From Costus lasius (lineage: Eukaryota; Streptophyta; Magnoliopsida; Zingiberales; Costaceae), in contig CM050454.1 of the NCBI GenBank assembly GCA_027563935.2, forward strand, positions 77,954,596 to 78,018,595: DNA of 64,000 nt, written 5' to 3'. Shown piece after piece: positions 21,616 to 33,357 of the stretch. Numbering within the stretch: the first letter of the stretch is position 1; the number at the start of each line of letters is the position of its first letter. The notes under the pieces were generated by a model. It was not told the DNA's origin and made no database searches. It worked only from the letters and a program-made list of their open reading frames with translations. A program made the translations under genes and the position numbers.

Positions 21616-22360
21616 GGGATTTAGTCTCTGATTGTAAGTGAGATCTAGTCTGATCATGTTTGATTGATTAGGGCTTGAGATCGGTAAGCTTCGATTGAGA
21701 GAATAGATGCTAGATCAGTGAGATCAGGAGCATCAAGAGATCAATGGTCAGATCTTAAGCCTTAGGGGTTTATTATAATCTGGACTAATTGCTTAGTTTA
21801 TTTGGTTATTGAACCAAATCGATTTGAACCAGCTCATTGGATGAGCGTATGGTTCAAGTTGGCATTTGCGATTGGGGTCACTTGAACGTTGAGATGGTTT
21901 TGCTATTTTTAGATAGCATGTCACAACGTGACCTCCTCTCTCTCACGTCGCCCCTCTCTCGCCCTCTTGTCGCCGTTTTGCCTTTGGCTCTACAGACATT
22001 CGTGTGAAAAAAGGTGGTAGACAAAAGAAGAAAAAAATCGCCAAGCAGGGAAAGCTCTCTCTTCCCTTCAAACGATCAAAGACACCTTGGACGATCCTTG
22101 CTAGCACAAGGGACGACAAGAAGGAGCAAGCCGTTGATCATCTTGTGTGTGACGATTTGGAGGAGACCTCTTTTGTTCTCTTGCTTCCAAGGCGCCATCT
22201 AGAAATGGCCATGGTGTGAATCGCATTCTTTCTTGCATTCAAAAGTTTTAATGTTGATCATAATACATGCATCGATCCCTTGAAACCCTAGTATCCGCTG
22301 CCCATGTTTTGTATGCGCCACTTTAGGGTTTCGGCCCCCCTTATTGGAAGGGGACTTACA
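21616..22360 (+). repeat. A-type LTR 3' piece in inverted orientation inside C
   Basis: Resembles 278-1026 (A's LTR) in order and wording, including GATTAGGGCTTGAGATCGG, the AGCATGTC..ACGTGACC segment and the end GGGGACTTACA. It ends exactly at an LTR terminus. No primer site follows, so it is the tail of a 3' LTR whose element was mostly deleted. Confidence 0.85.
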
Positions 22361-22670
22361 TCCAGTACATCCAATGTACCCATGAGTCTACATCTTATTC
22401 CATGCTCGAAGCATCCTATAAGATTAGAACACATATTAGTCTCAATCATATCAAGGCTGTCTCATGTTCACCAAGATATCTCGACTAAGGACATTACAGC
22501 ATGTCAGCCAAGCTGAACAGCATTGAGACATTATTCAGAAGCACACTTATTGCAGCAGACAATGTAACAAACTGAATAACAACCATTGCCTTTATAAACA
22601 TTAGAGTTTATACATGATACTGAAAGAATCCCAAGGCCTCAAACATTAGCCTTAAGGGCATACCCCAACA
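22361..22670 (-). repeat. Stub of the 5' LTR of element C
   Basis: Almost identical to 19320-19629 and ends at the LTR terminus CCCCAACA, followed by the GAAGG duplication. Only the outermost 310 bp of the 1.7-kb LTR are left. Confidence 0.9.
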
Positions 22671-22941
22671 GAAGGGGCTCGTCGATGTCCAATGACTCCT
22701 CCAATAAAACATGGAAGGGAAAGATGTCTGCCACATAGAAGATGGGGTGGATCCCCATGCTCTCAGGTAGGTCCAGAACATAGGCGTTGGATCCGATCCG
22801 CCGCACTAACGCATAGAGCCCCATGTAATGTGGCTGAAGCATAAAATGAACCCTATTTGATATATGCTCGGGGTGGATACGCACCCTTACCAACTCACCA
22901 ATTGAAAAATGATATGGCCTACGGTGCTCGTTGGCCTTTAG
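22671..22941 (-). pseudogene. Ty3/gypsy integrase C-terminal fragment (element L)
   Basis: The - strand frame shows the beta-barrel region at the end of plant gypsy integrases: GELVRVRIHPEH near the start, then LVRRIGSNAYVLDLPE and YVADIFPFH. In an intact element this part of pol follows the integrase core and helps bind DNA and target integration. The fragment begins where D's LTR cut it (22942) and ends at C's insertion. No RT or integrase core from L is in the window, so about 3 kb of its pol were lost or lie elsewhere. Confidence 0.88.
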
Positions 22942-24190
22942 TGTTGGTGTATATGCCCTAGGACCTAGTTTTGGTCCATTATTTGTACTACTTAACATTG
23001 ATATATATATCATTCTGGCATTGTCGTTATCATTATTTGTTTACATCTGCGAACATGTACTTATATGATAATGTCCCTGGAGACAGATTGGATCTGTGCT
23101 CAAATGATTGTCCCCAGTCGATGTACCTGAGTGGATATGGGACAACTCTGGTACTTGTGAGACTGGCATATGGGCTGGTTAGGCAGGAGGTGCTAACGCA
23201 TACATATAGGTATATCAGTGGTGGATATACTGAACCGACCCGCTGTGAGGCAATGACTTGGTGCCACAAGTTATCCTCACAAGTGATAGGAGATGCATTG
23301 ATCCCTTGACTTGAGGTCATTGGCCATTCTATATGGTTAGGGACATGCTTTGATACAACCTAACACCTCACCGCAGTTGGGGGGTAATAACGGTTGTCAT
23401 TGAGCATGTCACGACCCATATGATTAGGTCAATAGACAGACATAGGATTTGCCCCTTCATAAGGGAAGCTTGATATCCATGGAGCTCCTCTATGGATCTA
23501 TGACTGAAAGTGTATGGCCATACCCAGGTTAGACCTGATTTAGTCATAGCCATGAGATTGGATGAAAAACAAGTGGTGACACACTTGTCCAATCGGATAT
23601 CAGTACAGCAAAGAGACTGTAATGCATCAGTACCTACTTGCGATAATGGGGATCTCGATGTCGATATCCATTCCGATGACTTGGGTAGCAACGATGCACT
23701 GCTAGGTACCACTCACTGCTTATGATGACCTTAGGTCAGCACTGCCAACGTCAGAGGAACCTACAGGGTCGCACACCTTGATACTCGAGTTCTCGTATTG
23801 ATCGAGAAGCCTTATGATCGAGTTATTGGATAACTCAGATCTATTTTGGAGATTCTATCAGCGCCAATGAGTCTGATGAGATGGAAGAGATTTATTGGAG
23901 CCAACTTCCATTTACGGCATATTAACCATGGTTAGCCCAGTTTGACCTCGGGTTAAATTGGATTGGATCCAAGGGCTTGGTTAATATGCATAATGGACAT
24001 TGGGGTGGGCCCATTGAAAAGTTGGGCTTAATGGGCTTAAGGAGAAGGATGTGTAGGCACATGGTTAACCCTAGTTAGACTAGGGTTGGCGCCTACGGCA
24101 CATATGGTTAATATAATTTGATATTAATTATTTGTGGGTTATTTAATTAATTAATTTAAATAATTGTATGGAGTCATATTTAATAGGGCT

Positions 24191-24278
24191 GATTATTTAA
24201 ATTATTAATTAGAGTCCTAATTGGATTAGGACTTCATTATTTAAATGATTAATTAGAATCCTAATTGGATTAGGACTT
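24191..24278 (+). repeat. 44-bp tandem duplication in D's U3
   Basis: Two units, 24191-24234 and 24235-24278, differing at three positions. Each contains a palindromic core with arms AGTCCTAAT/ATTAGGACT (one base changed in unit 2). It lies about 70-150 bp upstream of the probable TATA box, where duplicated enhancers of retroelements often sit. Confidence 0.8.
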
Positions 24279-24344
24279 AATTAAATCATTAAAATAATCC
24301 TATTCCTACTTCTTCTCCTAGCCACTACTCTAACCGCCCCTTGC

Positions 24345-24354
24345 TCTATATATT
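24345..24354 (+). promoter_or_regulatory. Probable TATA box of D's LTR
   Basis: TCTATATATT in the U3/R area, about 540 bp before the LTR end. It aligns with CTATAAAAG in G's LTRs. Transcription would begin some 30 bp downstream; the start itself is inferred. Confidence 0.55.
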
Positions 24355-24892
24355 GAGCCCTAGCCGCCCCCTCTCATGATACACAACTTATTGAAGGCGT
24401 GAGAACAAGAGGAGGGGCGAGAGCAAGAGGATCAAGAGGAGTTGGCGCATCTCTTCATCAACCAAGCCGCAAGCACTTCTTCTTCTTCATCCTTGGCGCT
24501 TCTTCTATTGAAGGTGGTGAAAGTGTGACTTGTGCTTGGCGGCATCTCCCTCTTCCTTCTTCAACCTTGGCGCATATACCTTGGAGGTGGCGCAAGTTGA
24601 GAAGAAGGTGACCTAAGGCTTGGATCTTCTTCCCGAGGCTAGCACCGGGCGTGGAAGAAGAGGACTCGAGGTGATCCGTGTGTGTGAGACTGCAGAGGGC
24701 GCACGCTTGGGCGCCTACTACAACATCAGCCTCGCATCGTTCATAAGGTATTTTCTATCTCATCGTGTCGATTCCCTCGCATGCGATCTTCACGGGGTTT
24801 TTTGAACTGGCCTGTTTCGGGGGTATTCTTCCGCTGCGCAATGTATTTGCATCTCTGAAATTTTATAAAATATCCCCGAGGTTTCCCAACAG

Positions 24893-24904
24893 TGGTATCA
24901 GAGC
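24893..24904 (+). promoter_or_regulatory. Primer binding site of element D
   Basis: TGGTATCAGAGC one base after the LTR end, complementary to initiator-methionine tRNA. Confidence 0.93.
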
Positions 24905-26513
24905 GACTTGCGAGACTCGAACGATGTATTTTCATGCTTTTCCATGCTCACATGCCATATTTACAATTTTTGCAAATTGCATATTCTTATGGCAAACGAT
25001 TTTTCTAAAGTACGAAAAATTAGGGTTTCTTGTTCCTATCATCTTTTCAATTTCTTTTGGATCTTTGGATTATTTTTCTATCATGATTTAAGGATCAAAG
25101 GCACACGTGATTTTGTCAAGTAGGACGGGCATTGTGTCTTCGGACTGGCCGGGTCTCTTGATCTGACAAAATTACCAGCCGAGAGGATCTTTGAAATCAT
25201 CATGAAAATTAATTGCAAATAACCAAGAGATTTGTGAAAAGAAGATGAGGAAAAGAGACTAGTTTTATGAAAAATTAAAATTTTAGATTTTATATTTTTC
25301 ATGAGCATGTAGAACTGCATGTGTAGATACCTTGCTTGTGCATAATGTTGTGATCATGAGTCAAGCCCGTTTGCATGCCTGTGATGTATCTTTGTGAGGC
25401 CTGCGTGCCGCTTTTCTTTTCTTTTATTTTTGTAATAAGAAGAAGAAGATTAGGGGCGCAATCACATGGAACCCTGGCGCATGCATGCTTGATGGCGCAT
25501 GGAGGAGAGGCGCAAGATGGCATGGCCGAACCCTAGGGTTTGAGAGCTAGCCATCTTGGCTCCTTGCATAGTGGCGCATCATCAATGGAGAAAGACCCAT
25601 GGCATTGGCCGAACCCATGAGGGACACCTCTAGGGTTTGAGAGCTAAACCATGGTACGAAGGACCGTGGAGCCAACCTTAAAGATCAAATTAGTGGTCGG
25701 CTACGTTAGGTCTTGTCTTTGGGGCTTGAGTCCTAGGTCAAGAGTTGAACCTCCTTGTGGCATGGGTTGGTTCAATGTCTTGAATAGGCTATGATCACAT
25801 CTTTCATTTACTACTTTCCATATCTGCTAAAGCATGCCTATTTTATCTTTATGTTATCACTATAGGATTGCATGCCTATAATGTTAGACATAAGATAAAA
25901 CTGATGAGACCTCAAAAACCCTCATAAATAAATATCAAGTCTAGTAGCCTTCTAACGCGTAGCCCTCACTAAGCTATCGATCAGTGGTATTGTGAACTGT
26001 TTCCCACCCTCGTGGGACACACCCACTTATCTTTAGAAAGTGCGTGGTGGCAATGGTTTCCCCAGTCCGTTTTAATCGGGCGCACCTTCGCAAGGAAACT
26101 CGTTGGCCCTGGGCATAACGGTTAGGAATGGACTTGACTAGAAGTTCATATGTGCTGGGCACATGATGAAAGTCTAGAGGCATCGTTGAAAAGTTAGGGT
26201 TTCATGCTGTATCCAGCCCTCGCCGGACATGAAATGCCTAGACTGTTTCAATAAGGGGAATTGCTTGGAGCAATCGGCCGGCGTGCCCACCTTAGGAAGC
26301 ATGAGTTACCTTGTGCATCTCATCCCACCGTCGTGGGACGCGAAGCCTCATGTCGAATAAGGATCCCATCTCACTAGGAAGTCTTAAACTTCCTGATTGA
26401 CTTTGTGGGTTATCAATTCGATTAAAATAGTGGGAGCCATAATCATTTAAAACAAGTCCAGTTTAAATGATTTGAAGTAGTACTAATCGTTGTTTCTTGA
26501 CTGTTGTAGAACA
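24905..26513 (+). other. Untranslated leader of element D
   Basis: About 1.6 kb without a convincing gene. It contains the hairpin block (26002-26394). The block begins with a stretch that matches A's leader in outline (AATATCAAG, then AGCCTTCTAACGCG, then CCTCACT, from about 25928). Confidence 0.75.
26002..26394 (+). promoter_or_regulatory. Leader hairpin module of element D
   Basis: Hairpin 1 is 26002-26017 (TCCCACCCTCGTGGGA: 6-bp stem, CCTC loop). Hairpin 2 is 26212-26227 (same layout, one A-C mismatch). Hairpin 3 is 26323-26338 (TCCCAC/GTGGGA, loop CGTC). Hairpin 4 is 26376-26394 (AGGAAGT/ACTTCCT, loop CTTAA). Spacing equals that in A and B although the stem bases differ. Confidence 0.6.
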
Positions 26514-28446
26514 ATGGCATCGAACAATAGAGGTTGGTCACTGCGATCTATCCTTGAGAAGGACAAGTTGGTTGGATCCAACTTGATGGATTGGTATATG
26601 AACTTGAGAATTGTGCTCAAGCTCGAAAGGAAGCTCTATGTCCTTGAGCAGCCTATTCCTGAGCCACTTCCATGCTTGGCCTTAGCGGCTGAGAAGGATG
26701 CTTATGATAAGCATTAGGCTGATACTTTGGAGGTTGCACAATTGATGCTAACCAACATATCGCCCGAGCTTCGAGGGCAATATCAATCTAAGAGTGCCTA
26801 TGAGATTATTTCTGATCTAAGGCAGCTCTTTAATGAATTGGTTAGGCTCAATCCTCCTAAAGTAGAAATTCAGAGTGTTGAGCCAAAAGGCTTAACCAAG
26901 GATCTGAAATTAAAGATGGAATGGATCAGGAACAATAAGTGTTATTCATGTGGAGGGCCACCTCACATGTTGAAGGACATGGTGCGACTTCAGAATGAGA
27001 AGAAGAGAGGCAAGGCCTCGTCTTCATACTCAGGCAAGTCAACCTTTCTACTTCTATGTCATAGGTATTGGATACCGCAAGTGGAGCTCATATTTGTACA
27101 AATATGCAGGGCCTCAAGAAAAGTAGAACGGTGCGGTCTGGAGAGATTGACCTACGAGTTTGAAACGGGGCACAGGTTGCTGCTGTTGCTGTAGGAGTTT
27201 TGACTCTCTCCCTGCCTTCTGGACTTCTATTAGAGTTAGATAATTGCTATTATGTACCTTCGCTTACTAAGAACATTATATCCATTCCGTGCTTGGCAAA
27301 GAAGGGATTTAAGTTTAAAATAAATAAGAACTCTTGTTCTTTTTCATTTGCAAATATGTTCTATGGGAATGGTACTTTGTGCAATGGTCTATATGTGTTA
27401 GATAAGGATAACTCTATCTGTAACATAAATAATAATAGGACTAAACTGAGTGGTTCAGTTGGTGCTTTCCTATGGCATTGTCGATTAGCCCATATAAACA
27501 AGAATTGCATTCAACAACTCCATGCAAATGGGTTGTTATATTCAAGTTCGTTAGAGGAATTTGATACATGTGAGCCTTGTTTATTAGGGAAAATGACAAA
27601 GGCACCCTTCACCAAAATTGGTGAGAGGGCAGGAGGTTTGTTGGATCTCATACATAGTGATGTGTGTGGGCCATTCAATAAACAAGCCAGAGGAGGGCAC
27701 AACTACTTCATTTCCTTTACTGATGATTTCAGTAGGTATGGTTATGTCTACTTAATGAGACATAAATCTGAATCCTTTGAGAAATTCAAGGAGTTCAAGA
27801 ATGAAGTAGAAAACCAGCTTGGTGAGTTTCTTGACTATCTGAGAGAGTGTGGAATTTTATCCCAACTCACTCCTCCTGGAACACCCCAATGGAATGGTGT
27901 GTCTGAAAGGAGAAATCGAACTTTGTTGGACATGGTTCGATGTATGATGAGTCATGCAACACTACCTCCCTCATTTTGGGGACATGCACTAGAAACAGCT
28001 TCTCTGATACTGAATAACGTTCCATATAAGAGTGTCTTAAAGATTCCATACAAGGTATGCAGAGGGAGATGCCCTAATCTCACCTTTATCAGGATCTGGG
28101 GATGTGAGGCTTATGTCAAACGTCAGGATTCAAGCAAACTAGAACCTAGATCTGATAAGTGTGTGTTTGTGCGGTATCCTAAGGAAACTAAGGGTTACTA
28201 CTTCTATGTTCCCACCAAGAACAAAGTTTTTGTTGCTCGGGGTGCTGTCTTTCTAGAGAAAGAATTTCTCATGAAAGAAGTTAGTGGGAGGAAGTTTGAC
28301 TTGGACAAGGTTCAAGTGCAACCACAAGACATTGAGATGGAACCTGAACCACCTGTACCGGTTTCTAGGCAACCTGAGGCTCAGACATAGGCCCCACGTA
28401 GGTCTGGGAGGACTCGTCGTGCACCTGAGATGTATGGGTCGCTGCC
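26514..28446 (+). pseudogene. Copia gag-pol of element D, heavily damaged
   Basis: The ATG at 26514 opens a gag similar to G's. Lesions: TAG at 26715-26717; loss of about 120 codons of gag after LRQLF (about 26835); a zinc knuckle with the last Cys changed to Met (CYSCGGPPHMLKDM); a stop in place of Trp beside the protease motif (DTAS) and frameshifts around 27030-27190. Integrase is open from about 27200 (HHCC present), but a deletion of about 17 codons near 27820 removes the second catalytic Asp of D,D35E. A TAG occurs at 28388-28390. The gene ends at 28446 where G inserted. No RT or RNase H remains. It is older and more decayed than its relatives. Confidence 0.92.
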
Positions 28447-30399
28447 TGTTGGGAAACCCCGGGGACATTTTACAATTTTCAGAGTCATAGACATACATAT
28501 TACGCAGCGGAAGAATGTCCCCGAAACAGGCCGGTCCCAAAAACCCAGTGAAGATTGCAAGCAAGGGAGTCGACACGATGAGTTAGGAAATACCTTAAGA
28601 GCAATTTGGAGTGATGCCTATGTAGGCGCCCAAGTGTGCGCCCTCTGCAGTCTCACACACACGGATCTCTTGAGTTCTCTTCTTCCATGCCCGGTGCTAG
28701 CCTCGGGAAGAAGATCCAAGCCTTAGGGAGATGCTCTACTTCACTTGCGCCACCAAGAGAAAAGATGCGCCAAGGGAAGAGGGAAACTACCCAAGCCGCC
28801 AAGCACTAAAGCTCCTTGCGCCAAGAGGAAAGGAGGGAGAGGCTTGCGGTTATGGAAGAAGGAAGATGCGCCCTTGCTCCTAGCACTCGCCCCTCTTCTT
28901 GTGTTCACGCCTTTTAGGATTGATCACTCTTGGAGGGCTCGGCTAGGTGCTCTTTTATAGGGCAAGAGGCGGTTCATGAAAGGCTAGGATCAAGACAAGT
29001 GGGCGGCTAGGATGAGAAGGTTTGAGACAAGGAAAGTCTCCAAGACATTTCCATAATTCTCATTCAACCATTCCTCTTAGAGCCCATGTCTTTCTTTGTG
29101 CGCCAAGGCCTTGCCTTGCGCCCCAAGTAATGCCATATAGGCATTCATACCATAAGGAATAAAGGGGGAGGCGCCAATTGCTTCCTTATGAAGCAAATTG
29201 CGCCACTTCTCCCCATTATGCCCATAGGCGCCTAGCGGAGAAGATTTGTCCCCATTATACCCTTTTAGCCTTTCTTCTCTTCATGACAACTTATTATTGG
29301 GCCTCATTGGATAATGAGCTAGCCCAAACTCCATTATATGGGTTGATTAAGCACTTGGATCCAATCCAATGCAACCCTAATTCAAATGTGACCAATCATG
29401 GTCAAATACGGGTCAACCTGCCAAAAATGAAGTTTGGCTCCAATAATATTCTTCCATCTCATCAGGCCCATTGGCGCTGACGAAATCTCCCAATTAGATC
29501 CGAGTTATGAAATAACTCGATCATAAGGCTTCCCGATCAATACGAGAACTCAAGTATCAAGGTGTGCGACCCTGTAGGTTCCTCTGACGCTGGCAGTGGT
29601 GACCAAAGGTCATCACAAGCAGTGAGTGGCACCTAGCAGTGCATCGCTGCTACCTAGGTCATTGGAATGGATATCGACATCGACATCCCCATCATCGCAA
29701 CTAGGTACAGATGCATTACAGTTTCTTTGCCGAACTGATATCCGATTGGACAAGTGTGTCACCACTTGTTTTCATCCAATCACATGGCTATGACTAAAAC
29801 AGGTTCTCACCTGGGTATGGCCATACACTTTCAGTCATAGAACCATAGAGGAGCTCCATGGATATCATACTTCCCTAAAGAAGGGGCAAATCCTATGTCT
29901 GTCCATTGACCTTCTCATATGGGTCATGACATGCTCAATGACAACCGTTATGACCTCCCAACTACGGCAAGGTGTTGGGTTGTATCAAAGCAAGTCCCTA
30001 GCCATATAGAATGATCAATGACCTCAAGTCAAGGGATCAATGCATCTCCTATCACTTATGAGGATAACTCATGACACCAAGTCATAGCCTCATAGCGGGT
30101 CTATCCAGTATATCCTCCAATGATATACCCATGTGTCTGCGTTATTACCACGTGCCTAACCAGCCCACATACCAGTCTCTCAAGTACTAGAGCTGTCCCA
30201 TATCCACTCAGGTACATCGACTGGGGACAATTATTTGAGCACAGATCCAATCTGTCTCCAGGGACATTATCATGTAAGTACACAAACGCAGGTTTAGACA
30301 AACAATGATAACGACAATGCCATAATGATATATATAAATATCAATGTGAAGTAGTACATAAGTTGACCAAAACTAGGTCCTAGGGCATACACACCAACA
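28447..30399 (-). repeat. 3' LTR of element G
   Basis: 1953 bp, TGTTGGTGTGTATGCCC...GTTTCCCAACA on the - strand. Faces D's LTR in inverted orientation across 3.5 kb. Followed by the polypurine tract AAGTGGGAGAT (30400-30410 region). Confidence 0.93.
28952..28960 (-). promoter_or_regulatory. Probable TATA box of G's 3' LTR
   Basis: CTATAAAAG on the - strand, repeated in the 5' LTR at 54934-54942. Position matches D's TATATATT. Confidence 0.55.
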
Positions 30400-30420
30400 A
30401 TCTCCCACTTGCACTAAGAC

Positions 30421-31137
30421 CTAGAAGTTGAGGAATCTCAACCCCATATCTCTAGCGTGACCATCATGCTTCTGCTGCGCCAAAGCCTTGGTCAATGGGT
30501 CTGCCAGATTGTTCTCTGTGTCTACTCTGCTAATCTTGACATCACCTCTGTCAATGATCTCTCTGATCAGGTGAAATATTCTGAGTATGTGTTTGGATCT
30601 TTGATGAGACCGTGGTTCCTTGGCTTGTGCAATTGCTCCATTGTTGTCACAGTAGAGTTCAATGGGATCCATTGCACTAGGTACCACCTGAAGATCACAT
30701 AAGAACTTTCTTATCCAAACAGCTTCCTTGGCTGCCTCAGAAGCAGCCACATACTCAGCTTCGGTTGTAGAATCTGCTATGGTGGATTGCTTGAAGCTCT
30801 TCCAACATACAGCGCCTCCATTTATCTTGAACACATAGCCGGCCTGCGATCTAAAGTAGTCAGGGTCAGACTGGAACGATGCGTCAGTGTAGCCCTGCAT
30901 ACTGAGCTCTTCCTGTCCCCCATAGACCAAGAACAGATCCTTAGTTCTTCTCAGATACTTCAGGATGTTCTTTACAGCCACCCAGTGCTGCAGACCTGGA
31001 TTGGATTGGTATCGGCTGGTTATGCTCACAGCATATGCCACATCTGGTCTAGTACACAACATTGCATACATGATAGATCCTACTGCCGAAGCATAAGGAA
31101 TTCGACTAATGTCATCCCTCTCAGCCTGTGTTGTAGG
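30421..31137 (-). pseudogene. Distal part of G pol (end of RT and RNase H)
   Basis: Open - strand frame from the E insertion to the stop at 30421-30423. Contains the RT thumb region (YASAVGSIMYAMLCTRPDVAY) and all of RNase H (GYTDASF, ADSTTEAEY, YCDNNGAIA, DTENNLADPLTK). Its upstream continuation is at 49530, 18.4 kb away, across E and F. The flanking GTAGG occurs at 31133-31137 and 49530-49534. Confidence 0.94.
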
Positions 31138-33357
31138 TGTTAGGGAATACCGGGTGTAATTTAAAATTTTGCAGTCCCAGGAAGCAGCGGAAGAATCATT
31201 ACACCCGAAACATATTCCGGTCCCAAGGATCCATGCAAGAGAGAAGACACAAGGATGTGTTAGAGATGTACCTCTTTTGCTTGTCTAGACGTCGAAGCCA
31301 TGTTGAAGGCGCCCAAGTGTTCGCCCTCCACAAGTATCCACGCGTCGACTCCTTGATCGTTGCTCCCTTCCACGCTTGGTGCTAGCCTCGGGAAGAGAAT
31401 CGAGCCTTAGGGTTCCTTCACTCTTCTTGCGCCACCTCCAAGGTTCATGCGCCAAGTGCAAGGAAGATGCCGCCAACTCCTTATCCTCTTCACTCCAAGA
31501 GAAGAGGGAGAAGAAGAGCTTCGGCCTTGAGGAAGATTGAGAGTAAGTCACGCCACCAAGTCCTTCTCCAAGTCACGCCAAGAGGAGAGGAAGGAGAAGA
31601 CTTTCGGCCACTAGTAGGAAGAAGGGTTGCACCACCTTGATGTTGTCACCCTTGGCCTTGCTCTCGCCCCTCTATGTGTGTTCACGTCTCCAAGCGTTCA
31701 TCAACTAGAGAGGGCGATAATGGGTCCTATAAATAGGACTAGAGGCGGTTTGGACAAGGGCTAGGATCATGCCAAGTGTATGGCTAGGATGAGGTGTCTT
31801 GAGGCAAGGAAAGTCTCCAAGACTTTACCATAAACCTCATTCAACCTATCCATAAATGTCCAAACACTATATCAGCCCAAGACATACCTCAAATGCATTC
31901 TTACCATCAAAGGAGAAGTGGCTAGGCGCAACATGCATGAGGAGTTTCGGCTAGGGTAAGGGTTTGGGCGCATGTAGGGTTCATAAGGAAAGTCTCCAAG
32001 ACTTTACCATAAACATCTTCCTACTTCTCATATGCGCCCAAGCTCTTTCCAAAAGAGTCCTCAAGCCATATCAGCCCCAAGACTTGCCTTAGAGGCAAGT
32101 ATTGCATCCAAGGAAGAAGGGCTAGGCGCTCTTTACTTCCATAATGAAGCAAAGGCGCCTCCCTCACCCCATTATGCCCCTAGGCGCCAAGGGGGTGAGA
32201 TTTCTCCCCATTATACCATTTTAAGCCAATTCCTCTTCATGACAACTAATTATTGGGCCTCATTGGATAATGAGCTAGCCCAAACTTCATGGCATGGGTT
32301 GATTAAGCCATTGGATCTAATCCAATGCAACCCTAATCCAAATGTGACGAATGTAGGTCAATTTCGGGTCAACCTGCCAAAACTGAAGTTTGGCTCCAAT
32401 AACTTTCTTCCAACTCATCAGGCCCATTGGCGCTGATGAAATCTTCCAAATGGATCCAAGTTATCCAATAACTTGATCCTAAGGCTTCTGATTAAAGCAA
32501 CGTCAAGAGTCTATTGCGTGTGACCCCGTAGGATCCATATGACGATGGCAATGATGTAAACATCATAAGTAGTGAGGGGTATCTAGCAACACATCACTAC
32601 TACCCATGTCATAGGACTTAAGTCATTATAGCAACAACTCCTAACAAGCAACGAGGATTCCCATTGCATTATAGATCCTTTTGCCTAAACTGATATCCTG
32701 CCATTGGATTAGTCTGAAGTTTATTATCCAATGCATTGGTCATGACTCAACAAGTGTGGCCACACTTTCCTGTCATGCACCAATAAGGTGGGGCGCCCCG
32801 AGTGGATATCATGCTTCCAATAAGAAAGGGGCAAATCCTACTATTGGTCATCCATGTCTCTACATGACTTATGACATGCCCAATGACAGTCGTTTTGATC
32901 TCCCAATTACGGAGAGACGTATGACTGTATTAAAGCATACCCATCATCAAATCTAGACATGAATACCTCAAGTCTAAGAATCAATGCAAACCTCTTGCAT
33001 GTGAGATTGACTTGTTTGACTAAACAAGTCAATCCTCACAGTGGATCACTCCAGTGCATCCAATGCACCTATATGTCTGCGTTACTGTGCCCTGCACCTA
33101 ACCAGCCCATACACCAATCTCACATGTACCAAAGCTGTCCCATATCTGCTAAGGTACATTGTCTGGGGATAGCTTATGAGAATGGATCCAATCCAAACTC
33201 CTGGGACATTATTTATGCAACTCAATACATCAACGCAGGTAGAGAAGTCTGCATAATAACGACCATGCCTATATAAAGAGTAATAGTTCAATCAAAGTAC
33301 ATTCAAACAATGCCTGACCATGTCCATACATAGGTCTTTAGGGCATATACACCAACA
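31138..33357 (-). repeat. 3' LTR of element E
   Basis: 2220 bp. On the - strand starts TGTTGGTGTATATGCCC and ends TATTCCCTAACA. The first part resembles D/G LTRs; the rest is specific to the E family. CCTATTTATAGG (31726-31737, - strand) is a possible TATA element. Confidence 0.92.

Larger units (their letters stand above)
17945..22670 (-). mobile_element. Copia element C, rearranged, inserted in gypsy L
   Basis: Both outer ends are intact LTR termini (TGCAAGTCCCC at left, CCCCAACA at right) flanked by the 5-bp duplication GAAGG (17940-17944 and 22671-22675). Inside, only the 3' LTR and the distal half of pol survive. A foreign LTR piece in the opposite orientation (21616-22360) and a 310-bp stub of the 5' LTR (22361-22670) replace the leader, gag, protease and most of integrase. 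Confidence 0.9.
22942..24891 (+). repeat. 5' LTR of element D
   Basis: 1950 bp, TGTTGGTGTATATGCCC...GTTTCCCAACA. Related to G's LTRs (about 10% different in the parts compared) and, in its first part, to E's. U3 contains an AT-rich zone (24120-24300) with a duplicated 44-bp unit and a TATA box near 24345. Confidence 0.92.
22942..28446 (+). mobile_element. Copia element D, 3'-truncated
   Basis: LTR 22942-24891, primer site 24893-24904, leader, broken gag-pol 26514-28446. The element stops inside the integrase-RT linker where G's LTR begins (28447). The rest of D would be expected beyond G's right end but is not found there. The left flank TTTAG (22937-22941) is a candidate half of a target duplication that cannot be checked. 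Confidence 0.88.

Noticed and set aside
31285..31551. 88-codon frames in E's LTRs (also 38296-38562) and the overlapping + strand frames
   Set aside because: Same sequence in both LTRs by duplication; overlapping frames on both strands and no recognisable domain.
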